Assembly (NCBI RefSeq): GCF_002135235.1
Contig: NZ_NEGB01000003.1
Coordinates: 248,001-312,000 of the forward strand
DNA: 64,000 nt
Source of the DNA: Acinetobacter silvestris
GTDB lineage: Bacteria > Pseudomonadota > Gammaproteobacteria > Pseudomonadales > Moraxellaceae
Direction: 5' to 3'
The notes under the pieces are model-generated. The model did no database searches. It had not been told where the DNA came from and saw only the letters and a list, made by a program, of their open reading frames with translations. How positions within the stretch are numbered: position 1 is the first letter of the stretch; each line of letters starts with the position of its first letter. The position numbers were made by a program, and so were the translations under genes. Below are positions 9,926-18,408 of this stretch, piece by piece.

Positions 9926-9949
9926 AAAAGAGGTGAAAGCCTCTTTTTT
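9926..9949 (+). terminator. Rho-independent terminator of tsaD
   Basis: The stem AAAAGAGG is followed by loop TGAAAG, stem CCTCTTTT and a T tract, just after the tsaD stop. Confidence 0.8.
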
Positions 9950-10015
9950 TATCTTCATTTATCTAAATATAAATGCTTTTAAGTCGCGTATTGTTAAAAA
10001 GAAACTTGAAACAAT

Positions 10016-10052
10016 AAAAAGAGCAATTTCTCAATCAGAAATTACTCTTTTT
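10016..10052 (-). terminator. Rho-independent terminator of the DUF4385 gene
   Basis: The arms AAAAAGAG-c-AATTTCT and AGAAATT-a-CTCTTTTT form a 15-bp stem with one internal mismatch, ending in T's on the minus strand. It lies 18 bp after the DUF4385 stop. Confidence 0.75.
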
Positions 10053-10069
10053 ATGATGAACTTAATAAA

Positions 10070-10636
10070 TTAGTCTTGACGAATCAACACATTGAATTGT
10101 TCTTTAAGCTCAATATATTTTGGATTTAATTTTGCTTGATCGCTTTTATCTTTAAAAATTTTCGCCACAGTCACTTTGACTTCATCCGCATGGCTGCGTG
10201 GCTGTTTTTCAGTTGTTATAGCGTCATTGGGTAACACTTTAATCTTGGGAGTCACACCTTTATTTTTTCGGCCAGTTTTAAGCGTGCCTTTTTTATGATT
10301 TGCATAACGACGTGCACGAGTATAACCCATAAGCAAAAACTTTCTTGCCATGTCTGCGCCAACAAAATCATTTTTCTCTAAATATTCTAAGAATAATGCA
10401 AAGATTTTTGTACTACTTTCAGTAGCTTGTACTTCATCTTCAAATTGCCAAAAGGGTAAAATCTCAGACTTATACGGTTCAACCAATAAAACACCTTCCT
10501 CACCACGACCAATGCGATATAACTTCGGACGCTTTCTAAAATTAATATTTTCAAAGTCGAGTGAAAAGTCAAAACTGCGTGAAAATGGTTTAGCAGCAGA
10601 CTGAAGCGTTAATGAAACTTGTTCATTATCGGTCAT
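10070..10636 (-). CDS. DUF4385 family protein
   Basis: The 188-residue soluble protein matches the DUF4385 family. It has FDFSLDFENINFRKRPKLYR near residue 23, IGRGEEGVLLVEPYKSEILP, and VGADMARKFLLMGYTRARRY near residue 97. The C-terminal third is lysine-rich and less conserved. The function of this family is unknown to me. It is monocistronic, with its own terminator, and the 269 bp upstream hold no gene. Confidence 0.75.
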   Translation of the reverse strand: MTDNEQVSLTLQSAAKPFSRSFDFSLDFENINFRKRPKLYRIGRGEEGVLLVEPYKSEILPFWQFEDEVQATESSTKIFALFLEYLEKNDFVGADMARKFLLMGYTRARRYANHKKGTLKTGRKNKGVTPKIKVLPNDAITTEKQPRSHADEVKVTVAKIFKDKSDQAKLNPKYIELKEQFNVLIRQD

Positions 10637-10839
10637 GGGGTATTCCTTAAAATGTGTAATTTCTCTGAATAATGAACACTATTCATAGAGAGTTTAGATA
10701 GTGTTTAAACATTGTGATCGGTCAAAAATGCAATGTATATAACCACAGCTTTTTATATCGCTAAATAAAAGGATTCAATGTTTTGAGAGAGAAGATATTA
10801 AACAATCAATAATCTAGAGTTTTTTGCAAATAAGAACGA

Positions 10840-10892
10840 CTGAAATAACAATCTAAAATGATTGTACACTTGAATTTAGATTATTATTTCAG
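10840..10892 (-). terminator. Hairpin downstream of the AAA+ ATPase gene
   Basis: CTGAAATAACAATCTAAAA and the near-perfect complement AATTTAGATTATTATTTCAG form a long AT-rich hairpin just after the ATPase stop at 10906. No strong T tract follows, so it may serve as a transcript end or processing stop. Confidence 0.45.
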
Positions 10893-10905
10893 AAATCACG
10901 AGAAA

Positions 10906-11778
10906 TTAAAAGGCTGCCAATTGTTGCGAACCAATCCAATGTTTAGAAAATTGATAAGCCGCACGTCCAGAACGTTGACCACGTAATTGACACCATCGCA
11001 AAGCTTCTGCACGAACATCTTCTGTTAAATTAATATCGTTTTTTGAGAGATAACTTTCGACAATTTCTAAATATAGATTTTGATCCATAGGGTAAAAAGA
11101 TAACCACAAGCCAAAACGATCCGACAATGAAATTTTCTCTTCAATCGCCTCTTGAGGATGTAATTCTTTATATTGTGGAACATCAACTTTCGTAACAGGC
11201 GTATTTTCATGCATAAATTCAGGCAGTAAATGACGACGGTTACTCGTGGCATAAATAATAAAGTTACTTGAACCTGATTGTAATGAACCATCTAGGACGC
11301 TTTTTAAGCTGCGATAATTTTCATCTTCCGCATTAAAAGCCAGATCATCACAATAGACAATAAACTTTTCAGGTCGATTGACAATTAATTTTTGAATCTC
11401 AGGGAGGTCAGATAAATCATCACGTTCAATTTCAATTAAGCGTAAGCCCGCATGTGCATACTGACTTAAAAGGGCACGGACAATGGATGATTTTCCTGTA
11501 CCACGTGAACCCGTGAGTAAGACATCATTGGCTGGTAAGCCTTTTAGAAATTGTAATGTGTTTTGAATGATTTTTGCTTTTTGCTTTTCAATGCCTTTTA
11601 AGTCATCGAGCTGAAAAACTTTAGGTTGATAAATCGCTTTAAGTTGCTTGTCTTGCCATCTAAAGGCGGGTGCAGAAAAATCGGTTTCTTGTTTAAGTTC
11701 AGGCAAAGCTTGCTGTAATTGTTGAAGAACTACAGATAACGATTGAATCAAATGTTCAGGTAAATCTAAAGTCGGCAT
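10906..11778 (-). CDS. AAA+ ATPase of the DUF815 type
   Basis: The 290-residue soluble protein has a Walker A motif GSRGTGKS at 90-97 and a Walker B-like FIVYCDDLAF at about 139-148. ATSNRRHLLPE (sensor 1-like) and a C-terminal helical lid follow. This fits the DUF815/ATP-binding family, which is widespread in proteobacteria with no established role. It is monocistronic and divergent from the patatin gene at 11970. Confidence 0.8.
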   Translation of the reverse strand: MPTLDLPEHLIQSLSVVLQQLQQALPELKQETDFSAPAFRWQDKQLKAIYQPKVFQLDDLKGIEKQKAKIIQNTLQFLKGLPANDVLLTGSRGTGKSSIVRALLSQYAHAGLRLIEIERDDLSDLPEIQKLIVNRPEKFIVYCDDLAFNAEDENYRSLKSVLDGSLQSGSSNFIIYATSNRRHLLPEFMHENTPVTKVDVPQYKELHPQEAIEEKISLSDRFGLWLSFYPMDQNLYLEIVESYLSKNDINLTEDVRAEALRWCQLRGQRSGRAAYQFSKHWIGSQQLAAF

Positions 11779-11969
11779 TATTATTCGCTGAAAATTTTTA
11801 ATAGCCAGATAGTAGCACTAGAAAAGTGCGCTGTTGTAGCCTGAACTTTAAATTTGATGATAAAAACAGTAAATAATTCGTTTGAGCTATTGATAATCTT
11901 AAGGTGATCTCACATATTGGAAAAGCGGATATAAATATTTTGGATTAATATCAAATTAAAGAGGCAGCT

Positions 11970-13475
11970 ATGATTTTAGATACAGTTCGTGATCTTAATC
12001 CACATCAGGCATATCGTATAAAAAAACTTAAAAGACAATTAGATAAATCGGAAAGTTATGATGAGTGGAAGTCATTTGCGCTGAAACTTGATGAAGAAAG
12101 TGGGGCACAAGAATGGAAGTACGATAATAGCTCCCCTTATTTTGATGCAGAAATTATTTCATACCGCTTAAACTTATTAAAACGTTATCGTCAGCAGCAG
12201 CGAACTGCGGATTTGATTTATATATTACGCGAAGGTTTTAGTCATGATGTGGCCAATATTGGGCATCCAATGTTGTTTACCCAAACCTATTTTGGTACCA
12301 AAAAGTTAATTGATGATTACATTGAAGAAGTCAGTAATGCATTGGCTTATATCGCTTCAGAAAAATGTGAAAATTTAAGTTTAAAAGATAAGTTAAGTTT
12401 TTTAGAAAATTGTCAAAAAGCGTATGGGCAACCAGCACTGATGTTTTCTGGTGGAGCGACATTGGGCTTGTTTCACAGTGGCGTATGTAAGGCTCTGTTA
12501 GAGCAAGATTTAATGCCAAAGGTCTTGTCTGGCTCAAGTGCCGGTGCAATTATGACGGGGATGTTGGGGGTTGCAGAGCCAAGTGAAATTCCAAACTTGC
12601 TGATGGGAGATCACTTTTATAGTGATGCTTTCCACTTTAGACATATTAAAGAATTGCTGAAGGGGAATGGTGGTTTTGCAGATGTTAAATATCTGAAGAG
12701 ATTTTTAGTTGAAAACTTGGGTGACGTCACCTTTGCTGAGGCTTTTGAAAAATCGGGTTTGGATATTAATGTAACGGTAGCGCCATACGATGTAGCACAA
12801 GAAGATGCACGTATTATGAATAAATATACCTCGCCAGATTTGTTGGTGTGGAGTGCAGTCTTGGCTTCTTGTGCTGTGCCTATTTTATTTCCACCAGTTC
12901 GTCTGACCAGTAAGCGCTATGATGGTGTGCATACGCCTTATTTAGCCAATACACGATGGGTTGATGGTAGTGTGCGCAGTGATTTCCCTCAGGAGCGAAT
13001 GTCTAGGCTCTATAACCTGAATTACACCATTGCCAGTCAGGTCAATCCGCATATTGTGCCATTTATGCAGAATGATGCAGAACGCTTCCGTAAAGACTTA
13101 CTGAGCTGGCCTGAGCGTATCGTTCGTACTCAAGGAAAATTAGCCGCAATGGGGGCAATGGATTTTACCCGAAACAGAATGGGACGAGTTCCTTCCGTTC
13201 GCCGCTTACTGGATCATGGTTACGGCATTGTGGATCAGCGTTACTATGGTGATGTGAATATTGTTGGGAATTATAGTTTGCGACATTATGGTTATATGTT
13301 GCAAAATCCTCGTCCGCATTTGTTCAAGTTATTACAAAGAGAAGGCGAGCGAGCAACTTGGCCGAAAATTTCCAGTATTGAAACCCATGCCCGCATAGGT
13401 AAAACCATTCAACATTGCTTAGCTGTGTTAAAACACGCGCAAGAGAATTCTGAAACTTCCAATTCAAATGTTTAA
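11970..13475 (+). CDS. Patatin-like phospholipase with DUF3336-type N-terminus
   Basis: The 501-residue protein has an N-terminal helical region (about 1-150) of the DUF3336 type found in TGL/SDP1-like triacylglycerol lipases, then a patatin domain. An oxyanion-hole glycine cluster (SGGATLGLFHSG) precedes the nucleophile elbow G188-S-S190-A-G192. The catalytic Asp is D332 in VDGSVRSD. The Ser-Asp dyad is intact, so an active lipid acyl hydrolase is expected. No signal peptide is seen, so it probably acts in the cytoplasm or at the inner membrane face. Its 3' end overlaps the next gene by 8 bp, suggesting coupled translation with a kinase-like protein. Confidence 0.85.
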   Translation: MILDTVRDLNPHQAYRIKKLKRQLDKSESYDEWKSFALKLDEESGAQEWKYDNSSPYFDAEIISYRLNLLKRYRQQQRTADLIYILREGFSHDVANIGHPMLFTQTYFGTKKLIDDYIEEVSNALAYIASEKCENLSLKDKLSFLENCQKAYGQPALMFSGGATLGLFHSGVCKALLEQDLMPKVLSGSSAGAIMTGMLGVAEPSEIPNLLMGDHFYSDAFHFRHIKELLKGNGGFADVKYLKRFLVENLGDVTFAEAFEKSGLDINVTVAPYDVAQEDARIMNKYTSPDLLVWSAVLASCAVPILFPPVRLTSKRYDGVHTPYLANTRWVDGSVRSDFPQERMSRLYNLNYTIASQVNPHIVPFMQNDAERFRKDLLSWPERIVRTQGKLAAMGAMDFTRNRMGRVPSVRRLLDHGYGIVDQRYYGDVNIVGNYSLRHYGYMLQNPRPHLFKLLQREGERATWPKISSIETHARIGKTIQHCLAVLKHAQENSETSNSNV

Positions 13476-14265
13476 TCTTGATATTCGTGATCAGTTGCAG
13501 TCGGCATGTAATTCACTACACAGCCAAAGTCTTGGTCGTCGGTTGTATCAAATTCAACAAGGTGAAAGTCGATATTGGGTGAAAGCACAACTTTTTGGAC
13601 TCAACTCGATCAGTGAACAGGCTTTTTTGAATGAGTTGCATGTCTATCAACAACTGGCACGACAAAAAACTAAGATTTTATTGCCCTTTGAAATTGTCGA
13701 TAGTCAGACATTATTTAACGATGCTGAGCAGTATTTACAGCCCACACTAATAATACAGCACTCAACAATGCTGTTTGAACAATCCTCCATACACTTCAGT
13801 CGTGCTGAAGTACTACATCGATTGTTAAAAAGTTTAGATGTGGTGTCTGATTTACATCAAGTCGGTTATTTACATGGTGATTTAAAAGCTGAGCACTTTC
13901 GACTGAATGGTAAACAATGTTATTTGATCGATTTTGAGCAAGCTACTCTACTAGATCAATTGAACCCTCATCATTCTGCGACACCACGTTATATGGCGCC
14001 TGAATTATTCCATGCCGAAGCAAAATCGATTCAATCGGATATCTATGCTTTGGGGATTATTTGGCTGGAATGGTTAACACAGCAAAGATTGCAAGAAAAA
14101 AGCTATATGGATTGGGCTTATTTACATTGCCAGCATTTACAAGTGCAATTACCTGAGCCATTTGAGAGGTTCGAACCTGTTTTGAGTGTCATGTTGCACA
14201 AAATAAAAGCGCATAGAGCAGCCAATATTAATGAAATAAAACAAAGATTAAGCGAATTTGTATAA
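13468..14265 (+). CDS. Protein-kinase-like protein coupled to the patatin gene
   Basis: The 265-residue protein has a protein-kinase fold without membrane segments. Visible elements are the ATP-binding Lys39 (YWVKAQ), a C-helix glutamate (FLNEL), the catalytic loop HGDLKAEH with Asp138 and Lys140, a DFE in place of DFG (Asp155), and an MAPE motif followed by SDIYALGIIWLEWL. The catalytic-loop Asn is replaced by His143, and no glycine-rich loop is evident. It could be a weak kinase or a pseudokinase. The 8-bp overlap with the patatin gene argues for a functional partnership; regulation of the lipase is a guess. Confidence 0.7.
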   Translation: MFNLDIRDQLQSACNSLHSQSLGRRLYQIQQGESRYWVKAQLFGLNSISEQAFLNELHVYQQLARQKTKILLPFEIVDSQTLFNDAEQYLQPTLIIQHSTMLFEQSSIHFSRAEVLHRLLKSLDVVSDLHQVGYLHGDLKAEHFRLNGKQCYLIDFEQATLLDQLNPHHSATPRYMAPELFHAEAKSIQSDIYALGIIWLEWLTQQRLQEKSYMDWAYLHCQHLQVQLPEPFERFEPVLSVMLHKIKAHRAANINEIKQRLSEFV

Positions 14266-14332
14266 AGATAAAGCAGTAGTGGGAATTTTTGTTTAATATT
14301 GAATCAAACGAGAAGTTTTTTTATAAAAAGGC

Positions 14333-14359
14333 TTGTCATGACCTAATGATCTCTATAAT
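14333..14359 (+). promoter_or_regulatory. Promoter of the tRNA cluster
   Basis: TTGTCA and a consensus TATAAT are separated by 15 bp, placing the transcript start a few bases upstream of the first tRNA-Leu. The spacer is slightly short, but both boxes are close to sigma-70 consensus. Confidence 0.6.
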
Positions 14360-14372
14360 ATACACAGCCATT

Positions 14373-14457
14373 GGGGACGTGGCGAAATTGGTAGACGCAC
14401 TGGATTTAGGTTCCAGCGCCGCAAGGTGTAAGAGTTCGAGTCTCTTCGTCCCCACCA
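14373..14457 (+). tRNA. tRNA-Leu (anticodon TAG), copy 1
   Basis: The acceptor arms GGGGACG and CGTCCCC pair perfectly, and the 3' ACCA is encoded. The anticodon stem CTGGA/TCCAG closes a TTTAGGT loop with anticodon TAG. The long variable arm is typical of tRNA-Leu. The 85-nt sequence is identical to the copy at 14612-14696. Confidence 0.96.
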
Positions 14458-14500
14458 AGTAACTTAATTAAGTGGTTCTAAAGCTTAGTTAATTTGCAAT

Positions 14501-14574
14501 AGAGGATTGGTGTAATGGTAGCATGACGGTCTCCAAAACCGTTCGTCAAGGTTCGAGTCCTTGATCCTCTGCCA
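14501..14574 (+). tRNA. tRNA-Trp (anticodon CCA)
   Basis: The acceptor arms AGAGGAT/ATCCTCT are followed by GCCA. The anticodon stem ACGGT/ACCGT closes loop CTCCAAA, giving anticodon CCA. The T arm is CAAGG-TTCGAGT-CCTTG and the D arm GTGT/GCAT contains two wobble pairs. Length is 74 nt. The rather unusual D arm leaves slight doubt, but the anticodon is unambiguous by stem pairing. Confidence 0.88.
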
Positions 14575-14584
14575 AGTTTTATAA

Positions 14585-14607
14585 GAAACCACTTAAGTGG
14601 TTTTTTT
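14585..14607 (+). terminator. Terminator-like palindrome between tRNA-Trp and the second tRNA-Leu
   Basis: AAACCACTTAAGTGGTTT is a perfect 18-nt palindrome followed by a run of T's. It sits 12 bp after tRNA-Trp and a few bases before the second tRNA-Leu. It could limit read-through to the third tRNA or act as a processing hairpin. Confidence 0.6.
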
Positions 14608-14611
14608 ATTC

Positions 14612-14696
14612 GGGGACGTGGCGAAATTGGTAGACGCACTGGATTTAGGTTCCAGCGCCGCAAGGTGTAAGAGTTCGAGTCTCTTCGTCCCCACCA
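14612..14696 (+). tRNA. tRNA-Leu (anticodon TAG), copy 2
   Basis: This is an exact 85-nt duplicate of the tRNA-Leu at 14373-14457, with the same acceptor arms, TAG anticodon and encoded CCA. The identity stops at the tRNA ends, so the copies are kept alike by selection or gene conversion rather than by a recent large duplication. A terminator follows within 10 bp. Confidence 0.96.
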
Positions 14697-14702
14697 TATA
14701 TG

Positions 14703-14735
14703 AAAAAGACAGGATTTATATCTTGTCTTTTTTTT
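14703..14735 (+). terminator. Terminator of the tRNA cluster
   Basis: AAAAAGACA and TGTCTTTTT frame a short AT-rich loop and end in eight T's, just after the second tRNA-Leu. Confidence 0.75.
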
Positions 14736-14845
14736 GCATAAAATTTAAGGCATGTATTCGAAAGAATAAGCATGCCTTTGGGCTTGTACTAAATCATTGT
14801 ATTGATGATAAATAAATAATAGAATTAAATTGATATCAAGCAAGT

Positions 14846-15049
14846 TTAGGCTTTTAAGTGATCTTCAAACTCTTCACCTAATTGTACAGCCAAGGTATTT
14901 CCCGACAGCTCACAGGTGACTAAACCATATTCTTTTTTGAAGCTGAAAGTAAATCCTTTACCATCGGCTAAATTTTTAACTGAATATCCTAATTTTTCTA
15001 ACCAAATTCGGAATGCGATTAAATTTTTTGCTTTAACAACCTTTTTCAC
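14846..15049 (-). CDS. Small conserved-looking protein of unknown function
   Basis: The 67-residue protein starts at GTG and reads MKKVVKAKNLIAFRIWLEKL, with a compact alpha/beta pattern (NLADGKGFTFSFKKEYGLVT) and an acidic end. It has no membrane segment or cysteine pair. The frame has normal codon use for this genome and is isolated from neighbours. I do not recognise a family. Confidence 0.55.
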   Translation of the reverse strand: MKKVVKAKNLIAFRIWLEKLGYSVKNLADGKGFTFSFKKEYGLVTCELSGNTLAVQLGEEFEDHLKA

Positions 15050-15696
15050 AGTAGATGTCCTTAATTCCTGTCTAATATTTTAATAGGGATGCATGACAAG
15101 CTTTTAAAGGGGTGAGGATGTAAAAATATTTTTTTATTACAAATTTTAATCAATGAAAAATGGGCTGTTTAAAATAATTAGAGGATTAATGCAAAAAAGT
15201 TTTATTAGCTTGGATTGGTATGGAATGAAAAACATATAAAATTCAATTGATAACATAGTGGTTTTTATATTTTACTTTCTATTTTAATAAAAATAAGAGA
15301 AGTTGAAGTTTTATCAATTTATTTATTGGGCATATTTTATCAATTTTTAATGCTATTGAATTTTGGGATCAAGTGTAAGTAAAAGTGTCAAATTATTTGA
15401 ATATTATCGTATTGATCTCAATAGCTCTAATCCATCAAAAAATTTAAGCATGAAGACTTGTTCAGCAAAATTGAGGAAATTTTAGTTGTGCTTTTGGATC
15501 TCAATGAATCACAGAATATGTTTGGATTGTTTTATCTGGTGCTAATTTTAAATCGGGATATGGTCTGAATTTATTGTTTAATGGGTGAGGTAAGACAAAA
15601 ACCATGTTTATTATGTATGTGATTATTTTTATTTTATGATTCAGTATTTACTGAATTGATAAACTCAATAAATACTGAATCACAAATTGTGATTGG
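15050..15696. other. AT-rich intergenic region without recognisable gene
   Basis: About 650 bp of very AT-rich sequence separate the 67-residue gene from gloB. I see no open frame of note, no tRNA and no repeat except the inverted repeat near the gloB end. Confidence 0.6.
15637..15682 (-). terminator. Hairpin downstream of gloB
   Basis: TGATTCAGTATTTA and its exact reverse complement form a 14-bp stem with an 18-nt loop, 15 bp after the gloB stop. The tail on the minus strand is AT-rich rather than a pure T run, so termination efficiency is uncertain. Confidence 0.55.
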
Positions 15697-16428
15697 CTAA
15701 AAATTATCTTTTAATTGTCGTATCTTGGCAAAATCTTCAACACTTTCTGCACGTAAAAATGGATTGGTTTCAAGTTCTAATTCTATGCTGCTAGGTAGTG
15801 TGATTTCACCACGATCACGTAGGAGTTGAATGTGTTGGGCGCGATTTTGAATGGCCAGATTATCAGGTTCAACATGCAGTGCAAACTGAGCATTGGCTAG
15901 AGTGTATTCGTGTGTGCAATATACTTTGGTTTGCGGCGGTAGGGCAGCTAAGCGATTCAACGAGTGATACATTTGTGTAGCTGTGCCTTCAAACAGTCGA
16001 CCACATCCCATCGCAAATAAAGTATCACCACTAAATAAAGTTTCTAGTTTATCAATAAAATAAACAATATGACCTAAGGTGTGGCCTGGTACGGCAATAA
16101 CTTCGATTTTTAAATGATGAAACTGGAAATGATCATCATGCTGTAAAGGATGGCTAATGACATGAATCTTACTGAGCTCTTCACGAGGCCCATAGACTGG
16201 AATTTGATGGTTAGAGAGTAAATCGGGAACACCGCCAATATGATCTTTATGCCAGTGTGTTAACCAAATTTGGCTGAGATTTAATTGGTTTTTTTGACAA
16301 TATTCTTCAACTAAATGTGCTTCAGTAGGATCAATAACAACAACATCACGGCTATTAGTTTCTTCCAAAAGCCAAATATAGTTTTGTAATTGATTTTTAA
16401 CCTCGATTACGTGAATTTTAAAAGTCAT
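15697..16428 (-). CDS. gloB: Hydroxyacylglutathione hydrolase (glyoxalase II)
   Basis: GloB hydrolyses S-lactoylglutathione to lactate and glutathione, completing methylglyoxal detoxification. The 243-residue protein has the metallo-beta-lactamase fold with the hallmark T57-H58-W-H60-K-D62-H63. VPGHTLGH, SGDTLFAMGCGRLFEG and CTHEYTLANAQFA follow, all in family order. The C-terminal substrate domain ends with NPFLRAES and is the usual length. It appears monocistronic. Confidence 0.93.
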   Translation of the reverse strand: MTFKIHVIEVKNQLQNYIWLLEETNSRDVVVIDPTEAHLVEEYCQKNQLNLSQIWLTHWHKDHIGGVPDLLSNHQIPVYGPREELSKIHVISHPLQHDDHFQFHHLKIEVIAVPGHTLGHIVYFIDKLETLFSGDTLFAMGCGRLFEGTATQMYHSLNRLAALPPQTKVYCTHEYTLANAQFALHVEPDNLAIQNRAQHIQLLRDRGEITLPSSIELELETNPFLRAESVEDFAKIRQLKDNF

Positions 16429-16583
16429 TGTTGTATTCCATTAAACTTTATTTGAGTGTATGCAAAAACTAGCTTAAATGTCACTAAAAATCTAAGTGGT
16501 GTATTTGTGTTACTTAAGAGAAGTTGTTGATCATGGTTGTGGGGTGATTATAAGAGAATAAAATGAGCATTGCTGTTAATAAA

Positions 16584-16605
16584 AAACCCTCTATAGAGGG
16601 TTTGA
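16584..16605 (-). terminator. Terminator of the metQNI operon
   Basis: AAACCCTCTATAGAGGGTTT is a perfect palindrome with a T tract on the minus strand, 13 bp after the metI stop. Confidence 0.85.
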
Positions 16606-16617
16606 TCGCTTATAGAT

Positions 16618-17313
16618 TTATCTAATTTTAGAAAGCCAATCACCTAATGTTTGCACGATTTGAACCAAAACTAAAAGTACAATGACGGTCAGAATGACTA
16701 CACTGGTATCAAAGCGTTGGTAGCCATAAGAAATAGCTAAATCACCGATTCCACCTGCGCCTACAGCACCTGCCATGGCTGTTGCACCAATCAAGCTAAT
16801 GGTCGCAGTAGTGAGGTTTAAAATTAAGGAGCTACGTGCTTCAGGTACAATAAATTTAAAGATAATTTGCCAAGGTGAAGCCCCCATTGCCTGAGCGGAT
16901 TCAATAATTCCTTCATTGACCTCGAGTAATGAAGTTTCAATTAAACGCCCCATATATGGACCAATATAAATAGTCAGTGGAACAATGGCTGCCCAAGTGC
17001 CAATTGATGTGCCGACTAAAAATTTAGTCAAAGGGATAACTGCAATCAACAAGATAATGAATGGCAGGGAGCGTAAGGCATTCACAATGGGGTTGAGTAC
17101 ATGGTGAATAATCTTATTGGGTAAAATACCATTTGGACGAGTAACGAGGAGAATAATCGCTTGAATGAAGCCCCAAATTCCGCCAAATAACATGGCAAAG
17201 AATACCATGTGAATGGTTTCTTGAAGTGCGGTAATAAATTGATCAATGGATAGTGAGCTGTGCCAAAATGGAGCTGTAATTTCAGTTAACCATTGTACGA
17301 TGAGATCTCTCAT
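16618..17313 (-). CDS. metI: Methionine ABC transporter permease
   Basis: The 231-residue membrane protein has about five transmembrane segments. The EAA-type cytoplasmic loop (ESAQAMGASPWQIIFKFIVPEA) contacts the ATPase. MAGAVGAGGIGDLAISYGYQRF near the C-terminus is characteristic of MetI. It imports methionine with MetN and MetQ. Its ATG overlaps the metN stop by 4 bp (ATGA), implying translational coupling. Confidence 0.93.
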   Translation of the reverse strand: MRDLIVQWLTEITAPFWHSSLSIDQFITALQETIHMVFFAMLFGGIWGFIQAIILLVTRPNGILPNKIIHHVLNPIVNALRSLPFIILLIAVIPLTKFLVGTSIGTWAAIVPLTIYIGPYMGRLIETSLLEVNEGIIESAQAMGASPWQIIFKFIVPEARSSLILNLTTATISLIGATAMAGAVGAGGIGDLAISYGYQRFDTSVVILTVIVLLVLVQIVQTLGDWLSKIR

Positions 17314-18335
17314 ACCGTGACTCCTGATTGTTCAACTCTGACACCATGTTGTTCTAAAAACTCAATTGCTTGTTGAATGATTAAGGGATCACCCAGTAAT
17401 TGAATAAACATTTGACCAATAACCGCACCATTAATTTCGGTCATATTGGCAAACAGAATATTAAGACTAATATCAAACTGTTTAATCACCGCTTGTACTA
17501 CAGTTTCTTGTGCAGAAGTGCCTAAAAACTGAAGGTTATAAATACTATTATGATTTTGGTTATCAAGATTTTTTAAAATATTGACAGGTAACTGTTGCTG
17601 TAAAACTGTTTGAATAAAATTCTTGGTGGTCGGGTGTTGCGGTTGACTGAAAATTTCAAGAGTTGATCCAGTTTCAATCACTTGACCTTGTTCCATGACG
17701 GCCACACGATCACAAATTGATTCAATCACATCCATTTCATGTGTCACCATGACAATGGTAATATTCTGTTCTTGATTGATTTTTTTGAGTAAAGCTAAAA
17801 CTGATTTGGTTGTTTGTGGATCAAGAGCAGAAGTTGCCTCGTCACACAGTAATATTTTGGGGTGATTTGCTAAAGCACGTGCAATTCCGACTCGTTGCTT
17901 TTGACCACCTGAGAGTTCATCTGGAAAAGCATCTTTTTTATGTTTTAGGTCAATAAATTCGAGTAATTCCTTTAAGCGTTTTTCACGTTCTACTTTGGAA
18001 ACGCCAAGAAGTTTAAGTGGCATTTCAATATTTGCTGCGACCGTTTTGGTTTGCAATAAATTAAAATGCTGAAAAATCATGCCAATATTTGCACGTTCTT
18101 GACGTAATGAGCGCGCATCTAAAGCGGTAAAATCTTTCTGATTGATAATGATTTGACCTTGAGTTGGGCGTTCAAGTAAATTAATCAAGCGGATTAAAGT
18201 ACTTTTACCTGCGCCACTATAGCCAATAATGCCAAAAATACTACCCGCTGGAATTTCCAAATTAATTTGGTCCAGTGCGTGTAAGGTTTGACCCTTGAGC
18301 TCGTAATCTTTTGAAATGTTTTTAAATTCAATCAT
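17310..18335 (-). CDS. metN: Methionine ABC transporter ATP-binding protein
   Basis: The 341-residue ATPase has Walker A GYSGAGKST (38-46), the signature LSGGQKQRVGIARAL from 141, and Walker B ILLCDEATSALDP. A C-terminal NIL/ACT-like domain (about 255-335) in this family binds methionine and inhibits transport when the cell is replete. Substrate class is supported by the adjacent metI and metQ. A strong hairpin terminator lies between metQ and this gene. Confidence 0.95.
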   Translation of the reverse strand: MIEFKNISKDYELKGQTLHALDQINLEIPAGSIFGIIGYSGAGKSTLIRLINLLERPTQGQIIINQKDFTALDARSLRQERANIGMIFQHFNLLQTKTVAANIEMPLKLLGVSKVEREKRLKELLEFIDLKHKKDAFPDELSGGQKQRVGIARALANHPKILLCDEATSALDPQTTKSVLALLKKINQEQNITIVMVTHEMDVIESICDRVAVMEQGQVIETGSTLEIFSQPQHPTTKNFIQTVLQQQLPVNILKNLDNQNHNSIYNLQFLGTSAQETVVQAVIKQFDISLNILFANMTEINGAVIGQMFIQLLGDPLIIQQAIEFLEQHGVRVEQSGVTV

Positions 18336-18361
18336 ATCGTCAAATATTATGCAAAAATGAA

Positions 18362-18390
18362 AAAACAGGCAAAGTCACTTTGCCTGTTTT
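18362..18390 (-). terminator. Intrinsic terminator between metQ and metN
   Basis: AAAACAGGCAAAG and CTTTGCCTGTTTT form a perfect 13-bp stem with a 3-nt loop and a T-rich tail on the minus strand. It falls inside the operon, so it probably lets metQ be made in excess of metN and metI. Confidence 0.85.
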
Positions 18391-18408
18391 ATTTCAGTGA
18401 TTATATTA

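Noticed and set aside
14373-14696. Repeats at regular spacing that might suggest a CRISPR array
   Set aside because: They are two identical tRNA-Leu genes with a tRNA-Trp between; no short repeat/spacer pattern is present.
14597-14815. A 72-codon open frame across the second tRNA-Leu
   Set aside because: It reads through a tRNA gene and the terminator; composition is not protein-like.
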